A stretch of DNA of 64,000 nt from Mrakia gelida (taxonomy: Eukaryota; Basidiomycota; Tremellomycetes; Cystofilobasidiales; Mrakiaceae), in contig BRON01000004.1 of the NCBI GenBank assembly GCA_024345305.1, forward strand, positions 1,674,001-1,738,000, in the 5' to 3' direction. This document shows positions 25,516-36,592 of this stretch, piece after piece (position 1 is the first letter of the stretch; every line of letters begins with the position of its first letter). The position numbers and the translations under genes were made by a program. Under the pieces are notes generated by a model, which worked only from the letters and a program-made list of their open reading frames with translations, was not told where the DNA came from and did no database searches.

Positions 25516-27733
25516 GCGGACGCGTCGTCTTTTGGGAAGGTCTTGGAGGGCGAAGGAAAGGGTTTGGATGGGTGGGTCGTGCGGGTGAAGGGAAGGAAGG
25601 AATCTTGGTATCTGTTCTGTACTCTAGTTGACGACTTCTTGATGTTGTACCTGCTTTAGAAGACGAGGAAGTCGTTTGAGTCGTGAGCTTCGATCTTGTG
25701 AGCTTCGCCATCTCGTTCTCCCTCCCCAGCCCCTCCTCGTCATTTTCCATGCACCCGTCCCAGCTTAAGCCATGTCGAGCAGCTTTGTAAAAAGTACTTA
25801 CAGCTCTGAAGCCTTTTCCTTCCCTCCTTCGACGACCACGAGTTCCGAAGCTGACCGACCTCCTTCCCTTCCCTTCCCTTCCCTTCCCATCCTCCTTCGT
25901 CCCTGCTGCAGGTCTCCGACCCTTCCCCTCCCCGCCAGCTCTAGTAACTTCCAGTCCTCACTCGCTGGCCATGGACTCTCGAAGGAGTAGGGGAGAGGAG
26001 AGGAGATCGCTCGCGCTGAACTCTCCCTCCCGATGGACCAACGCCGTCGTCGTCGCTCGAGGGATTCGTTGGGGGTTGCGACGAGGGGAGAGAGCCATGG
26101 ACGGAGGTAGTTTGAGGTGAGTAGATGTGCGTTGTCCGAGGTGTGAGGGGAATGGGGTGAATGAGGTCGGGAACGGAGGGAAGGGTAGGGAAGACGGAGA
26201 GGTGATGGTGGCCGACGCGTTTTGGGAAGGAAGGACGAGGAGCTGCTGACGATGACTGATTTCTTCATCAACAGAACCTCGACCACCAGCGGCTAGCACC
26301 ACCCGTCCTCAGCTTCCTCGATCTCCATCCAGTTTGCGATGGTGACGAGCTCTGCCTCGCGACGTGTTGATGGTCGAGGCTCGATGTTCCTCCTACGCTG
26401 GAGAATACGCGACGACGACGCTGTTTGGAGAAGGATCGCTTCCTGACTGCAGCGCTCGGGGTCTGGAGGTACGTCTGACAGGTGAAACGGAAGTTCGGGA
26501 GGGCAGGCGGTGGAAGCGGAGGAAGGGTGGAGAGGGAGGTCGCAGCGTCGAGCTCCTGGTGGCGGGGTGTTGCGAGGGCGACGAGGAGGGAGGGGGGATG
26601 AGATAGAAGGGTGGGAAGGATGTAGCTTCGGTCTGAGGGTGGTATAGGAACACAAACGAGGAAGGGGAGAGGGTAAGAAACGGTGAGCTCGCTCGCTCGC
26701 GTCGACGGCGACGGTCCGCGAGGGGAAGATGGGAAGAAACTCAGGACTGACTTGACATCCCTTTGCCCCTCTCTCTTTAGTACCAACGAGACCTGGAGTC
26801 TCCCTCCACCGTCCAGGAGTTGGAGGCCTCGGTCCTCTCGAACCACTGGCTGTCGAGGAAGCTCGAGGGAGGAAGGAGAAAGCAAGGGCGCGAGGAGGAG
26901 CCTGAAGCTCAACCTCTCCTGGTCCGTAGACTAGCATGTAGGTGGGTAGTTGGAGGACAAGTTGACGGGGGAGGAACCAATCGAGAGGGGGAGGAGGGGG
27001 ACGAGGAAGGGAGGAAGGTGAAGGGAGGAAGGTCGACGAGGAGGAAGGCGCCTCGAGTCGCTTCCCCTGAAGAGGTAGGGAGAGCTCTAGTGGGCGCGGA
27101 GGGTGGATATGCCTCTCGAGGTGCTGCCGAGAAGGGATGGGACCTCTGAAGTCGTTTCAGAGGCCAGGGTCGTCGTTTGGGAGACAACGACGAAACGTCA
27201 GCTCCGCTTGACCCATTTCGCGCTTCCCGCCCCTGCCCTTCCTTCCTTGAACACGCGCGTTCGACTTGCTTTCGCTTTGTGTTTCGTCGCTCGAAGCACT
27301 CTCCTCAGAGGACGAACCAAAAGCTAGAGAAGGAGAAACGAGCGTTGGTGGGATCTCATCATCTAAAAGAACGAAGTGCGAGGCGGAAGAGGTTCGAACG
27401 AACGGACGAACGAACGAGATGCGAGAGAGGGAGAAAGGGAGTGTAGATATCGACGAAGTTTAGGTTTAGAGAGTTGAGGGAGAAGGAAGGAAACAGCGAA
27501 TAAATGATAGTTGGTTCGAGAGAGAGAGAGGGGTCGTGAAGGAGGGTTGGTTAAGCAAAAAGTCCGGTGGTCGCGAGAGAGGCAAAGCAAGGAGAAAGAG
27601 ATGTAGCAGAGATGGAGTGATGCGAGAGATAAAGTAGAGAAAAGGAGGTGTGAGAGCAAAAAGGAGAGAAAGTCTAAGAGAAAGCAAGAAAGAAACGCGA
27701 CGCGTGAACGAACGAAACGAAACAACTCCTTGG
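25516..27733. other. Gene-poor spacer with one possible coding exon
   Basis: No complete gene could be built in these 2.2 kb. Plus-strand splice-like signals occur (an acceptor ending at 25911, a GTGAGT near 26118, an acceptor at 26780) but frames between them conflict. The tetraspanin 3' end adjoins on the right. Confidence 0.45.
26781..27149 (+). CDS. Possible terminal exon of an unresolved gene
   Basis: After a strong acceptor (TCTCTTTAG, with CTGACTTGAC upstream) an open frame of 122 codons runs to TGA. Its first third has typical coding composition for this genome (ESPSTVQELEASVLSNHWLS); the rest is Gly/Arg/Glu-rich and less convincing. I could not place a matching upstream exon. It may be a fragment, an unresolved gene or chance. 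Confidence 0.28.
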   Translation, partial: YQRDLESPSTVQELEASVLSNHWLSRKLEGGRRKQGREEEPEAQPLLVRRLACRWVVGGQVDGGGTNREGEEGDEEGRKVKGGRSTRRKAPRVASPEEVGRALVGAEGGYASRGAAEKGWDL

Positions 27734-30162
27734 TCACTTCCGCCCCCCGATCAACCACTTCTTCTTCTTCCCTCCTGCCCCACCACTCCCCTGCACCGTC
27801 TCCTCCCCATCCGACTCGTCCCAACCCCCCTGCCCTTGCTGTCCACCCTCTCCTCTCAGTCCACTCATCGCGTACTCCCCACCCTCCTGCCCTCCTCCTC
27901 CCATCCCCGCCATGCTCGTCCGACTCTGATTGAACGGCGTCCCGTACGGACTCCCTGATCTCGATCCTGACCCCTTCGGGGAGTTGTAACCTGACTGACG
28001 GCGAGAGGAGTCGGACGATTGACCTGGGTGGGAGGAGTACTGGAGGAGTTCGAGGTTGGAGGAGGAGCGATGGATGGCTTCGGCGGCGAGGGTGGGGCCG
28101 TAGGCGGCTGCTATTTCGCTGAGAACGACGAGAGAGGGAGAGGGAGGTTGGGTGAGTACGAGAAGAGGACAGGAAGATGCGAGAGAGGGAAGAAAGAGGA
28201 CGAACCCAGCGTAACCATCCATGATGAACGCGAGACTTCCCAAATCGAGTCGGTACTGTTTGGGCGTGAGACCCTTTCCGAACCGGTAGGTGACGTGGTT
28301 GGACGAGAGGAGAGCGATGATGATGATGGCGATTTGAACGGGGATGAGAGCGAACGAGACGATGAACCATCGTTTGAGGAGCATGTCTTGGAAGTTGAGG
28401 AAAGGGCCTTTGCATCCTGGGATGGAGGCTCGAGAGTAGCAGGTTGCCGAGACCGTAGCTTCCACGAAGGGAGAGTAGTAGCCACAGCATTTGAGCTGTG
28501 AAGCGAGAGGGAGGAAGGGACGAAGAGAGAGTCAGGTTCGCGAAGGGAGGGAAGGGAGGAGGCGCGAGCTCGAAACGAAACGAAAGACGAAAGACGAACC
28601 TGGTTCTGGATCCTCAGCCTTCCGTTCTCTCCGAGATATCGACTCCACTGCCTGTTGGTGTGACCTTCCAGACTGAACGCCCAAGCCTTGTAGGTGATGT
28701 ATCCAGGGGTGAGGACGAGGGCGAAGCAGACCCAGAGGAGAACCGAGTAGACGGCGAGGAAGGATCGGTTGTTGAGCAGGATTCCAGCGTAGCCGATGAG
28801 AGCGGTGACGAGGCAGACTCCTAGAGCGACGGTCGAGACTGTGAAAGAGGAAAGGGAGGTGAGCTGGGAGGTCGCCAGAGACGAAGGAGATGGGAGGGGA
28901 GACGAGACGAACCGATGAGAGCTTCCGAGCTTCCAACTCTGATGATGTCGGCGTGTTTCCAGACGTTGAACCACACGAGCAGGATGCAGACGAGACCGAT
29001 GAGCGAGTAGAGGATGAGCTGATCGAGACGTGAACGAGGAAAACGAGTCAGCTTGCGAGCTCGAAAGGAGAGAAAAGAAAGAAAGGGAACGAACGACGGT
29101 GTTCGCGACGAAGATCATCCACTTGAATCTGTTCCACAGCAGCTTCGGACGCTTCTCCTTCCCAGATCCATCGTCAGGACCCTCATCAGGCATCCTCGCC
29201 TCATGCTGCACATCCCAACAAACAGGGAAGATCGCAGTATGGTCAGCTCCGAGCACTCTCTCTCCTCCACTGCGGCGAGGGCTGAACGAAGCTCGAAGGT
29301 TCGTGGGTCGTGCAAAAGAGGAGAAGCTCACCCTTCCGAAAGCAGCTCTTCCACCTCCTACTTTAGCGCGACGATGAGCCCATTGACCCTGCTTGTGAGG
29401 GGTTGAGAATTTTGAAGGGAGGTAGTGGACTGAGAGGGGACGAGGGGAGGAGGGCGAGCCTGCGAAGGGAGCGTTAGGGGGGAGGAGGCTGTTTGTTTTT
29501 GGAGAGAGAGCACAAAGGAAAGAGGGAAATCAGCTCTCGCAGTTTTCCAAAAGAGACGAAGAAGATCGTCGTGCGTCTATCTCGCATGGTACCAAGGACG
29601 AGCGAGAGCAAGGGAGGAGAGAGGGAGAGGAAGGAGGAGGGCTAAAGAACGGCCTCCGTTCGCTCGTCCTCCCCTCCCTCTCCTCCTTCTCAAGCTCAAC
29701 TGAAGGCAAAAAAGGGACTTACCTTGAAGCGCTCCCGTTCCAACTAGCGAAACTTCCTCTACTCTGGGTTGAAGGTACTCCTCTATGCTTGATTCCTCCA
29801 TCTCCTGCTCTTCCTGAGTCTGTGAAAGGGTTCTTGACCTGTTGACCTTGCTGTTGCTGATCGTAGGCGGCTCCCGAGTGATGGTTCTGAGAGTTGCTGT
29901 AGGACGAGTCTGCTGCTGACCAGTTGGACGTTTCTGTAGTTTCGAAGGATTGTCTGGGTCTTGCTGATTGATTTGTGTTTGGACTGTTGGCGTGTAAGGT
30001 GGCAGAGGAGGAAGGGAAGTGCGAGTCCTCCGAGGCGGAATCGTTGGACGTTGGGATCGGAGACGTTTGAGGAGAATAGGTGGAAACAGGCTCAGCCAGG
30101 TAGTCCGCGTACTGTTGAGACGAAGAGGAACTCGACGAGTTGTTGTAGACGTTCCGTGACAT
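27734..30162 (-). CDS. Tetraspanin, basidiomycete Tsp2 type
   Basis: Seven exons (29723-30162, 29332-29488, 29095-29205, 28913-29018, 28600-28838, 28206-28495, 27734-28118) give 575 aa. The long N terminus is disordered, Ser/Asn/Gln-rich and cytosolic. Four membrane segments follow: in WMIFVANTV/LILYSLIGLVCILLVWF, in STVALGVCLVTALIGYAGIL, in SFLAVYSVLLWVCFALVLT, and after the large extracellular loop in FIVSFALIPVQIAIIIIALL. The loop has the tetraspanin signature KCCGYYSPF and further Cys (CYSR, PGCKGPF) for disulfides. A Ser/Gly-rich tail ends in Lys-rich residues. Fungal Tsp2 proteins are known to affect infection structures, morphology or pigment in basidiomycetes; the role here is inferred. 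The first intron (29489-29722) is longer than the rest. Confidence 0.92.
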
Positions 30163-31396
30163 GGCCAGAAGGGGAGCGAAGGAGGAGGTCCGAGGAGAGC
30201 GAGGAGGAGGAGGAAGGAACTGAAGGACGAGGACGAGGGGGGGCTGGAGGGGAATCGAAGAGGGCGAGCTCGACTGCTGGCAGAGAGGGAGGGGTGGATG
30301 GATTCAACGAAGAACCTAGGTTGTCGAGGGAGGAAGGGGACTCCTGCGTCGAAGGGGAGAGGAGGGTATCCACGAAGGGAAGGAGGCTGGAGGAAGGGAG
30401 GGAGGGAGGGTCGAGGTTGGCAGGACAAAGACTCGCGAGGTCATCGAAAGGAAAATCAACGAAACTGGGGGGTGAGAAATCCTCCTTTGCTCCCTGAAAA
30501 AGGGATCTATATAGTACTGGCCACGGCAGCGATGGAGCTGGAGAGGACGGACACGCGAACGCGAGAAAATTTAGAGGGAAGGAAAGGGAAGCAAGACCGT
30601 CGTGACCGATGGGATGACGATCTTTTTTGGCTGACAGCCTCCGAGAAGCTTCAAAACTACCCTGACTCTGCCTCGGAGGACATATCTTCAGAAGGATTAC
30701 ATGAACAGAAGGCGATTACTACGATCTCTGAAGTCTACGCGTTCTTGGGATCTCGTCGTAGCTTCGCCGAGGGTGACAGGCGATGGAAACCAGCACGCGT
30801 CGAGTTCGTCGGTCCCCCCTCTCGACCGCCTTTCTGGGGGAGGGAGCTCTCTAGCACAGCCATCAGGATTCCCTGCGACAATTTCAAGCCTTCTAGAGTC
30901 ATTTGGAACGAGCCAGAAGCATCAGAAGCCCAAAGGAAGAAGATCTTCTACAGAGCTCTCCTTGCTCGTCCCTCGCCGCGCGCGTCTCTTCGAACTCCTC
31001 TCCTTCCGCGTCGCCCTTTCCTTCTCTCTGCGACCTTACAACCACCAACCCGTATGTATCCGAACAGACTCTCAACTTGCAAACCGCCCTTTCCCCACGC
31101 TGAAGGCATCCTCGTCAACAGAAGGACGAGATCTCGACGCGTCGAAACTTACCCTCGCTCCCCATCTCAGTCCAGATTCCAACGTCGTCGTCGCATCGAG
31201 ATCGCGCAAAGACGATCTGAACCTAAGCTGATAGATCAAAGTGTGGATGTAGGTAGGGAAAGAGATGGGCGAAAAAGAGAGAGAGAGACAGAGTCCTCGG
31301 GTCGTTAAAACACAACATCGTTAAAATCGAAGGCGGGCGAGAAAAGCGTCGAAGGAACGAAACGAACGGAAGCTAGATCCCAAGCAAGAGAGCTAT
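30163..31396. other. Spacer upstream of the tetraspanin gene
   Basis: The region holds the tetraspanin promoter and the 3' flank of the RING gene, both on the minus strand. A palindromic CTATATAG lies near 30508, about 345 bp upstream of the tetraspanin ATG. A 336-codon open frame on the plus strand has atypical codon use and is not accepted as a gene. Confidence 0.5.
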
Positions 31397-34239
31397 CTAC
31401 CTCATCACCCCACCAGAAAGCATCGAACTCAACCCACTCGCCTGCTGCATCCCTGACCTCGCTGCTTCCCCAACTCCTCCTCCGGTCGTGGTGGCGAGAC
31501 GTTGACTCCTCCTCGACGAGCGGACGTTGGCGAGGTAGCGAGAGATCCTGGTTGCTAGAGGGTTGCCAGCTGCGACGGCTGAGGCTGGAGGGTCGGCGGT
31601 GAGGGGGAGGGAGGAGCTGGAGGCGGAGGCGGGGGCGAGGGAGAAGTCTAGGAAGAGGCGAGGAGGGAGAGAGGGGAGGGAGTCAGTTTGCGATGAGACG
31701 CGTCGAAGGTGTCGAGGAGTCGAACGAGAGGGCAGGCGTACCTTTTCGGCAGAGTGGACAGTTTCCTGAGACGTCGAGAAGCCAGTTGTCGATGCAGTCT
31801 TGGTGGAAGCGATGGTGACCCTCGCAGGGAAGGACTCGAAGGTCGTCGCCTTCTTCGAACTTGGGGACGAAACGAGACGAGATGGTCAGCTTCGAAGCCG
31901 TTCCCTCCTCCCATAGAAGAACTACCCGCGTGTTCGTGCAGTTCAGAGAGGGAGATCGAAACGTACCTCGAGCAAGCAGATCGCACAACTCTCTCCGACC
32001 TCGCGTCTCTCGTCCTCGTCCTCCTTCCCGCCCTCCTTCTCGTCGACAACCTCCGACCTGCTCGACCTCCCAGCAGCATGTCCAGACCTCAAAACGGGAA
32101 CGACGAAGTCCTCCTCCTCCTCCTCTGGATGACCGGCAAGACCTTGACGCGACGGCGAGGATGAGGGCATGAGCGATTCCTTCGTCGAGTGGTAGGAGGA
32201 TCGAACGTCGTCGCGAGAGCCTCGGTTCGAAGGAAGATCGAGAGGGTAGGAAGATGAAGAGGAGTGTTGACGATGAGATCCTCGCTTGCCGTCGTTGTTG
32301 TTGACCTCGTTCGTCAGAGGCATCTCCCAAGCCTCGCCCGACAGCTTCTTCGACGGCATCAGTCCTCCCGAAAGTCCTCCTCCTCCTCCTCGAGCGTCGA
32401 CGGAGTTCCTAGCCTTCTTCGAGCCGACGAACTTGATGATAGGGAAGGTGTCGACGATGGCTCTAGCGAGACCTCCAGTTCGAGTTTGAGCGACCTCTCC
32501 TCCGTCTCCGACGTCGTTTCCGTCTCCTCCTCCGTAGCGAGGATCGTCGAAGTTGTAAGGATACGAGCTCGGTTCACGTCGTCCACTCCTCGGACCGTAG
32601 CGCTCTGGATGACGGATCGCTCGAATCGCGCCACCTGGAAAAGGCAACAGCAAGAAGCGAGAGGTCAGCTCAGCTCGAGCGCGACGAAGAAGCGAAGGAG
32701 GAGTCGGTGACGAACTGATGATCACGACCATAAAGAGAACAGTAATGACTCCAGTGATGGCGTACAGGATGATCATGGCCTAAGAGAGCGAGCGACGAGA
32801 GGTCAGCGAAGAGACGAACCGAGTTCGACGCGACGTTGGAAACGAGAACGAAAGACTCACGAGACTCGTCCCTGGCTTCAAAGCGCCACCGGAAGATGAC
32901 GCAGTTCCTGTGCTCGTGGACGACGCCGTGGGTCGAAGGATGGGAACTGTTGCCGTCGCGTTGTAGGCCGTCAAGATCGCGACGAGGTAGGTGTTAGAGG
33001 TTGGGTAGGTTCCGTTGAGGAGAGAGGTGACGGATTGGAAGGAGGTGTTGAGGAGGGAAGGAGCGAAGTTTTGGAAGGCTCTGAAGAACAAGAGAAGCCA
33101 AGAAAAGAACGAGATGAAGAGTCAGGAGGAGCCGAAAGGATAGGGACGTCGACGCGAACGAAGGCAATGTCGTGTGAAAGGTGGTGACGAACGGGTCGCA
33201 GTGCTGTTCGAACTGATCCTCGATAACGATAGCATCGTTCTTGTTGTGGGTGGTCTGCGAACGAAGGGGAAGAGAGACGAGAGTGAGAAAGAGGGACGCG
33301 AGTAGAGTCGGGAACGAGGGCTGAGCGGACGGACGAAGACGTCGAGCGGTTTTTCGAACTCGTTGATGTACTCCTCCGAGATTTGGCAACCTTCGGACCT
33401 GGAAAGAAAAAGAAACAGGAGATATGAGATCAGCAGTCTGGTACTAGAGGAGGAACAGGGAAGGGAGGAGCTCACTGGTTGGAATACAGAAGCTGAAACG
33501 CGAAGCGAGAGCGAAGGAAGCCACGTTGGTCCAAAAATAAGGGTCAGGATCGCAGGGTCGAAAAACTGACATGAAGATATGACTTACTGCAGCCATGGCT
33601 CCTCGATCTCGAGCCAAAGTGAAGATATCTGGAAGGAAGAGGGAGGATAGAGGGAAAGGTTAGCGAGCTAATCAGCGGAGAACGTCCCGGCTCTTTCGCC
33701 TGAACTGACCGTCCTCCAGGCTCATGGTCGACGAGTTGGTATCACAGCTGATGAAGGCGATCCATGGGGTCTCGGAAGAGTCGTTGTTGTGCACCATATC
33801 CTCTCTGGAGGTCAAAACAAGGCCAAAATGAGCGGGAGTCGAAGGGGAAGAAGGAGGGCGACTTGACTCACGAGAAATGTACCAAAGCTCCCCGATCTAC
33901 GCCTCCCGAGGACCATGTATTAGGAAAGAACGAGCTCGTATTCAGGTCGGCTGTAAGCTGAAGAGATATAGAAGCGCTGTAGGAGCCATGGACCCAGACG
34001 AAGTCGAGGGAGGAGGAGTCGCTTCGACTTATTTTACCAGTGTTGTTGACGGCCGCGGCTGTCAACAGAGAAGAAGAAAGTGTCAGTTCAAGCTTCCTGG
34101 TGAAGAGATTGTATACCTGAGAATCTACTACGAAGAAGAGAGAGAGAGAGAGAGAGAACGAACCAGGGATGTAGGCGAGGACGGAAGAAGGAAGGAGGAG
34201 GAGGGAGGTCCCGAGAAGGAAGGAGACGAAAGCGGCCAT
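31397..34239 (-). CDS. PA-TM-RING type E3 ubiquitin ligase
   Basis: Twelve exons (34164-34239, 33872-34058, 33710-33804, 33588-33628, 33476-33492, 33335-33398, 33193-33254, 32861-33080, 32716-32779, 31967-32634, 31742-31859, 31397-31647) give 620 aa. A signal peptide ([17 protein letters not shown]) leads into a lumenal protease-associated-like region (WIAFISCDTNS, DIFTLARDRGAMAA). One membrane segment follows (AMIILYAITGVITVLFMVVI), then the juxtamembrane RAIRHPERYGPR typical of fungal members, a long Ser/Arg-rich linker and a C3H2C3 RING-H2 (CAIC, LPCEGHHRFHQDC, NCPLC; ~492-537). This layout matches RNF13-like ligases of endosomal or vacuolar membranes; substrates are unknown. Exon 5 is 17 nt long. 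Confidence 0.92.
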
Positions 34240-34476
34240 CCTGGCGAGGGAGCGAGAGTCACTGAGCGATAAGAGATTGATCCTAGGTGTAGATATGGAT
34301 CACTGGATGAGCTTTGTGGGGTTTGTTGTTGGTTGTGATAAGTTTCGTTGGTGGAGGATGGAGGAAAAGAGCGAGTCGATCGAAAGGCGAGCTCTAGGAC
34401 CGCTGAGCTCCGCCCTCGCTCTCCCGCTAACGACGAGTATCTCCTCGACGGAAAAAAATTCCAATCAACCCTCAGC

Positions 34477-35497
34477 ATGTCCAACTCCCCGTTCTCACCT
34501 CCCCTCTCCCAGTCGAGCTCAAAAAGCACATCCTTCGCTTCTGCGATCCCTCCACGCTTGCTGTCACCTCCTCCCTCTCTCTCGAGTTCCTCGAACTCTC
34601 CTCCCCTCTCCTCTACGACGAGGTCAACATCACGGGTTTCGAGGTCATGGCTAAGCTCTTTTGTAGTCGATTGAGTCTCTTCCAGCTCTGGGAGCTTGGT
34701 GTTCTGCGCTTCGAAGCACGGAGAGGCTCGAGGTTGAAGCTCACGACTCCTCCCCTTCTCCCTCCTTTCTTCCTCTGCTCTTCTCCGCAGAGCTCCTCCC
34801 ATCAACCTCAACCCGAACCCTACCTCTCTTTCCATCGAATCCGCTCCCTCATCTTCGCCCCATCTCCCTCCGACTATCTCTACTCCCTCCCCTTCTTCTT
34901 TACGGATCGCCTCCCACACCTCTCCGCCGTCGTCGAGGTCGACTCCCTCACCCTCCGCTTCCTCACCCCTACCCTTGCCCACACCGTCACTCATAGGTCG
35001 TGGGACAGGCTTACTCGCCTCCTCAGCCCTCGGCTGGTCTACCTCACCTCGAATCATCACCCCCTATCCACCTCCCCCCCTCCCATCGTCGAGGCCTTGC
35101 ACGCGCGCTGGAGCAACCTCTCCCTCCTCGAGTTCAGAGACTGCGACTTTAGACAGATCGAGGACTGGCGTTGTTTAGGATCGGGGAGAAGAGATGTTAC
35201 GATCAGAATGGTGTCGGACCGTTCAGGACGTCCCATTGGAACCTTCGTAGTCTACTGGATTACTGTACCCGCGTGTCGTTGGCGCCGTCGAGGGTGAAGA
35301 AGGTCGTCGTTTGCTTGCCTACGGAGGATCAGAGTCGCGATTTACAGAGGAGAGTCGATGCTATGCTTGAGGAGCGTGTCACATCGGTGGATGAGCTTGC
35401 TCAGAGGAAGGCTCTCCTTACGTACGAGGTTGAGTCTTCCGACGCGTCGACTTTGTGCGATTTCCTTCGTTCTTTGACTGCTCCTCGATGTCGCTGA
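34477..35497 (+). pseudogene. Broken F-box-like paralogue of the gene at 58507-59610
   Basis: The translation resembles the intact paralogue: ELKKHILRFCDPSTLAVTSS here against ELKAEILRFCDPSTLAATSR there, and FLELSSPLLYDEV against FLELSSPILHDHV. The ATG at 34477 opens the right N terminus but shifts out of frame within about 11 codons. The homologous frame then runs open to about 35165 and continues, after a second shift near 35165-35175, to the stop at 35495-35497. The donor used by the paralogue after its SR codons is missing here. Two independent frame breaks argue for a pseudogene. An unusual splice pattern or assembly indels remain possible. It lies head-to-head with the RING gene. Confidence 0.65.
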
Positions 35498-36592
35498 CCT
35501 GCTTCCTCTCTCTCCGACTTCTTAGGCTTAATCCGATGCTATTCGACGCCGCCGACCATTGAGTTCTTCGCTGGTTCTACTCCTCGCTCTCTCGTGAGTC
35601 TGAACCGCACGACCGACCGCTCGACCTTTTCGTTGATCGCCGCTGACTCTCCACAAGCCTTCTTTCTCCTTTTCAGGTCTTGGAGACACCTCTCCATCGT
35701 CGACATCAAGATCTTACTCTCACTTCGCTCAGCTCGTCGGATGCAACGCTCAGCGTTCTCGATTTTGTAAGCTGCACTCCACTCGCTTCTTGCCTACACT
35801 CACAACCTCGCTGACCTTCTCTCCTCTTTTTCTCAGCTTACGTCTACACAACGTCATATTATATTTGAACTAATCTCATGTCGCTGAGCTCGTTCCTTGT
35901 CCTCGTTCTCGCTAGGAAAAAAGGAAAGCGCGCCGATCGAAGCTCGACGCGTCGAGCGAGATGGCTGGTTCAGTCGCGAGCGAAACTGCACTCACTGGGC
36001 GACCGTTCGAGAAGCGAAGCAAAAGCCTAATGTCCATAAACTAGAGGCGAGGATCGAACCTGCGATTCTAACTACTAGGGGTCATCCCTGCGACCGAAGA
36101 GGAAACGAACGAAACGGAAAAACCGAGAAAGGGACGAGGTGTTGCACGATGGGCTATACCAAGTCCCTGAAATGCAGGCTCTTCTCAGCCATGATAGACG
36201 CAAAGTGAAAACTCGTGGCCCAGCCAAAACGTCATCAGGGGCGAAGGCTCGGGTCGGATCGTCTCGTTCAAGATGAACGACGACGCGTCCGAATCAAGTC
36301 TTTTCCCTTCCTTTCACTCCACAGCAAGCGAGCGAGAGATCCGTCGTCAGAGGATACGATATAGATAGAAAAGCACCAGAAGGGTAAGGGAGAGAAAGCA
36401 AACAGTACGAACGAACGAACCCGAAAACCAAAGCACCAAAAAGCCCAACGAAAGAAGAAAAGCAAAAGCGAACGAAACAAGACACTGGCCACACGAGAGA
36501 CTAGGAGACGATAGATACACCAGATATAAATACATAGACTAGATGGGGAGGACGGGGGAGAGCGAGAGCGAGAGGAGAAGTCGTGAAGCAGA
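35498..36592. other. Spacer with intron-like segments and a dispersed repeat
   Basis: Just downstream of the pseudogene two plus-strand segments look like introns (GTGAGT at 35597 to an acceptor near 35677; CTGACC and CTCAG ending near 35837), suggesting lost exons or spliced 3' UTR. The dispersed repeat copy A occupies 35938-36202. The remainder is low complexity. Confidence 0.45.
35938..36202 (+). repeat. Dispersed repeat, copy A
   Basis: About 260 bp closely match 58040-58300 in the same orientation. Shared blocks include GCGAGATGGCTGGTTCAGTC, TAATGTCCATAAACTAGAGG and GACGAGGTGTTGCACGATGG. On the minus strand it contains GGTTCGATCC, a B-box-like word (Pol III internal promoter), but no foldable tRNA. 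It may derive from a tRNA-related mobile element. No target-site duplication was recognised. Confidence 0.75.

Noticed and set aside
26268..26937. Two 214-codon minus-strand frames
   Set aside because: They overlap each other in different frames, are low complexity, and lack splice signals or motifs.
27363..28490. 375-codon minus-strand frame over the tetraspanin 3' part
   Set aside because: It is out of frame with the CCG-bearing tetraspanin exon and crosses its intron; it is a shadow.
30298..31308. 336-codon plus-strand frame in the tetraspanin promoter region
   Set aside because: Codon use is unlike neighbouring genes, there is no recognisable domain, and it overlaps the first tetraspanin exon only by shadow.
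35950..36130. tRNA gene inside the dispersed repeat
   Set aside because: A B-box-like GGTTCGATCC is present, but no T-arm, anticodon arm and acceptor stem could be paired, and copy B does not fold either.
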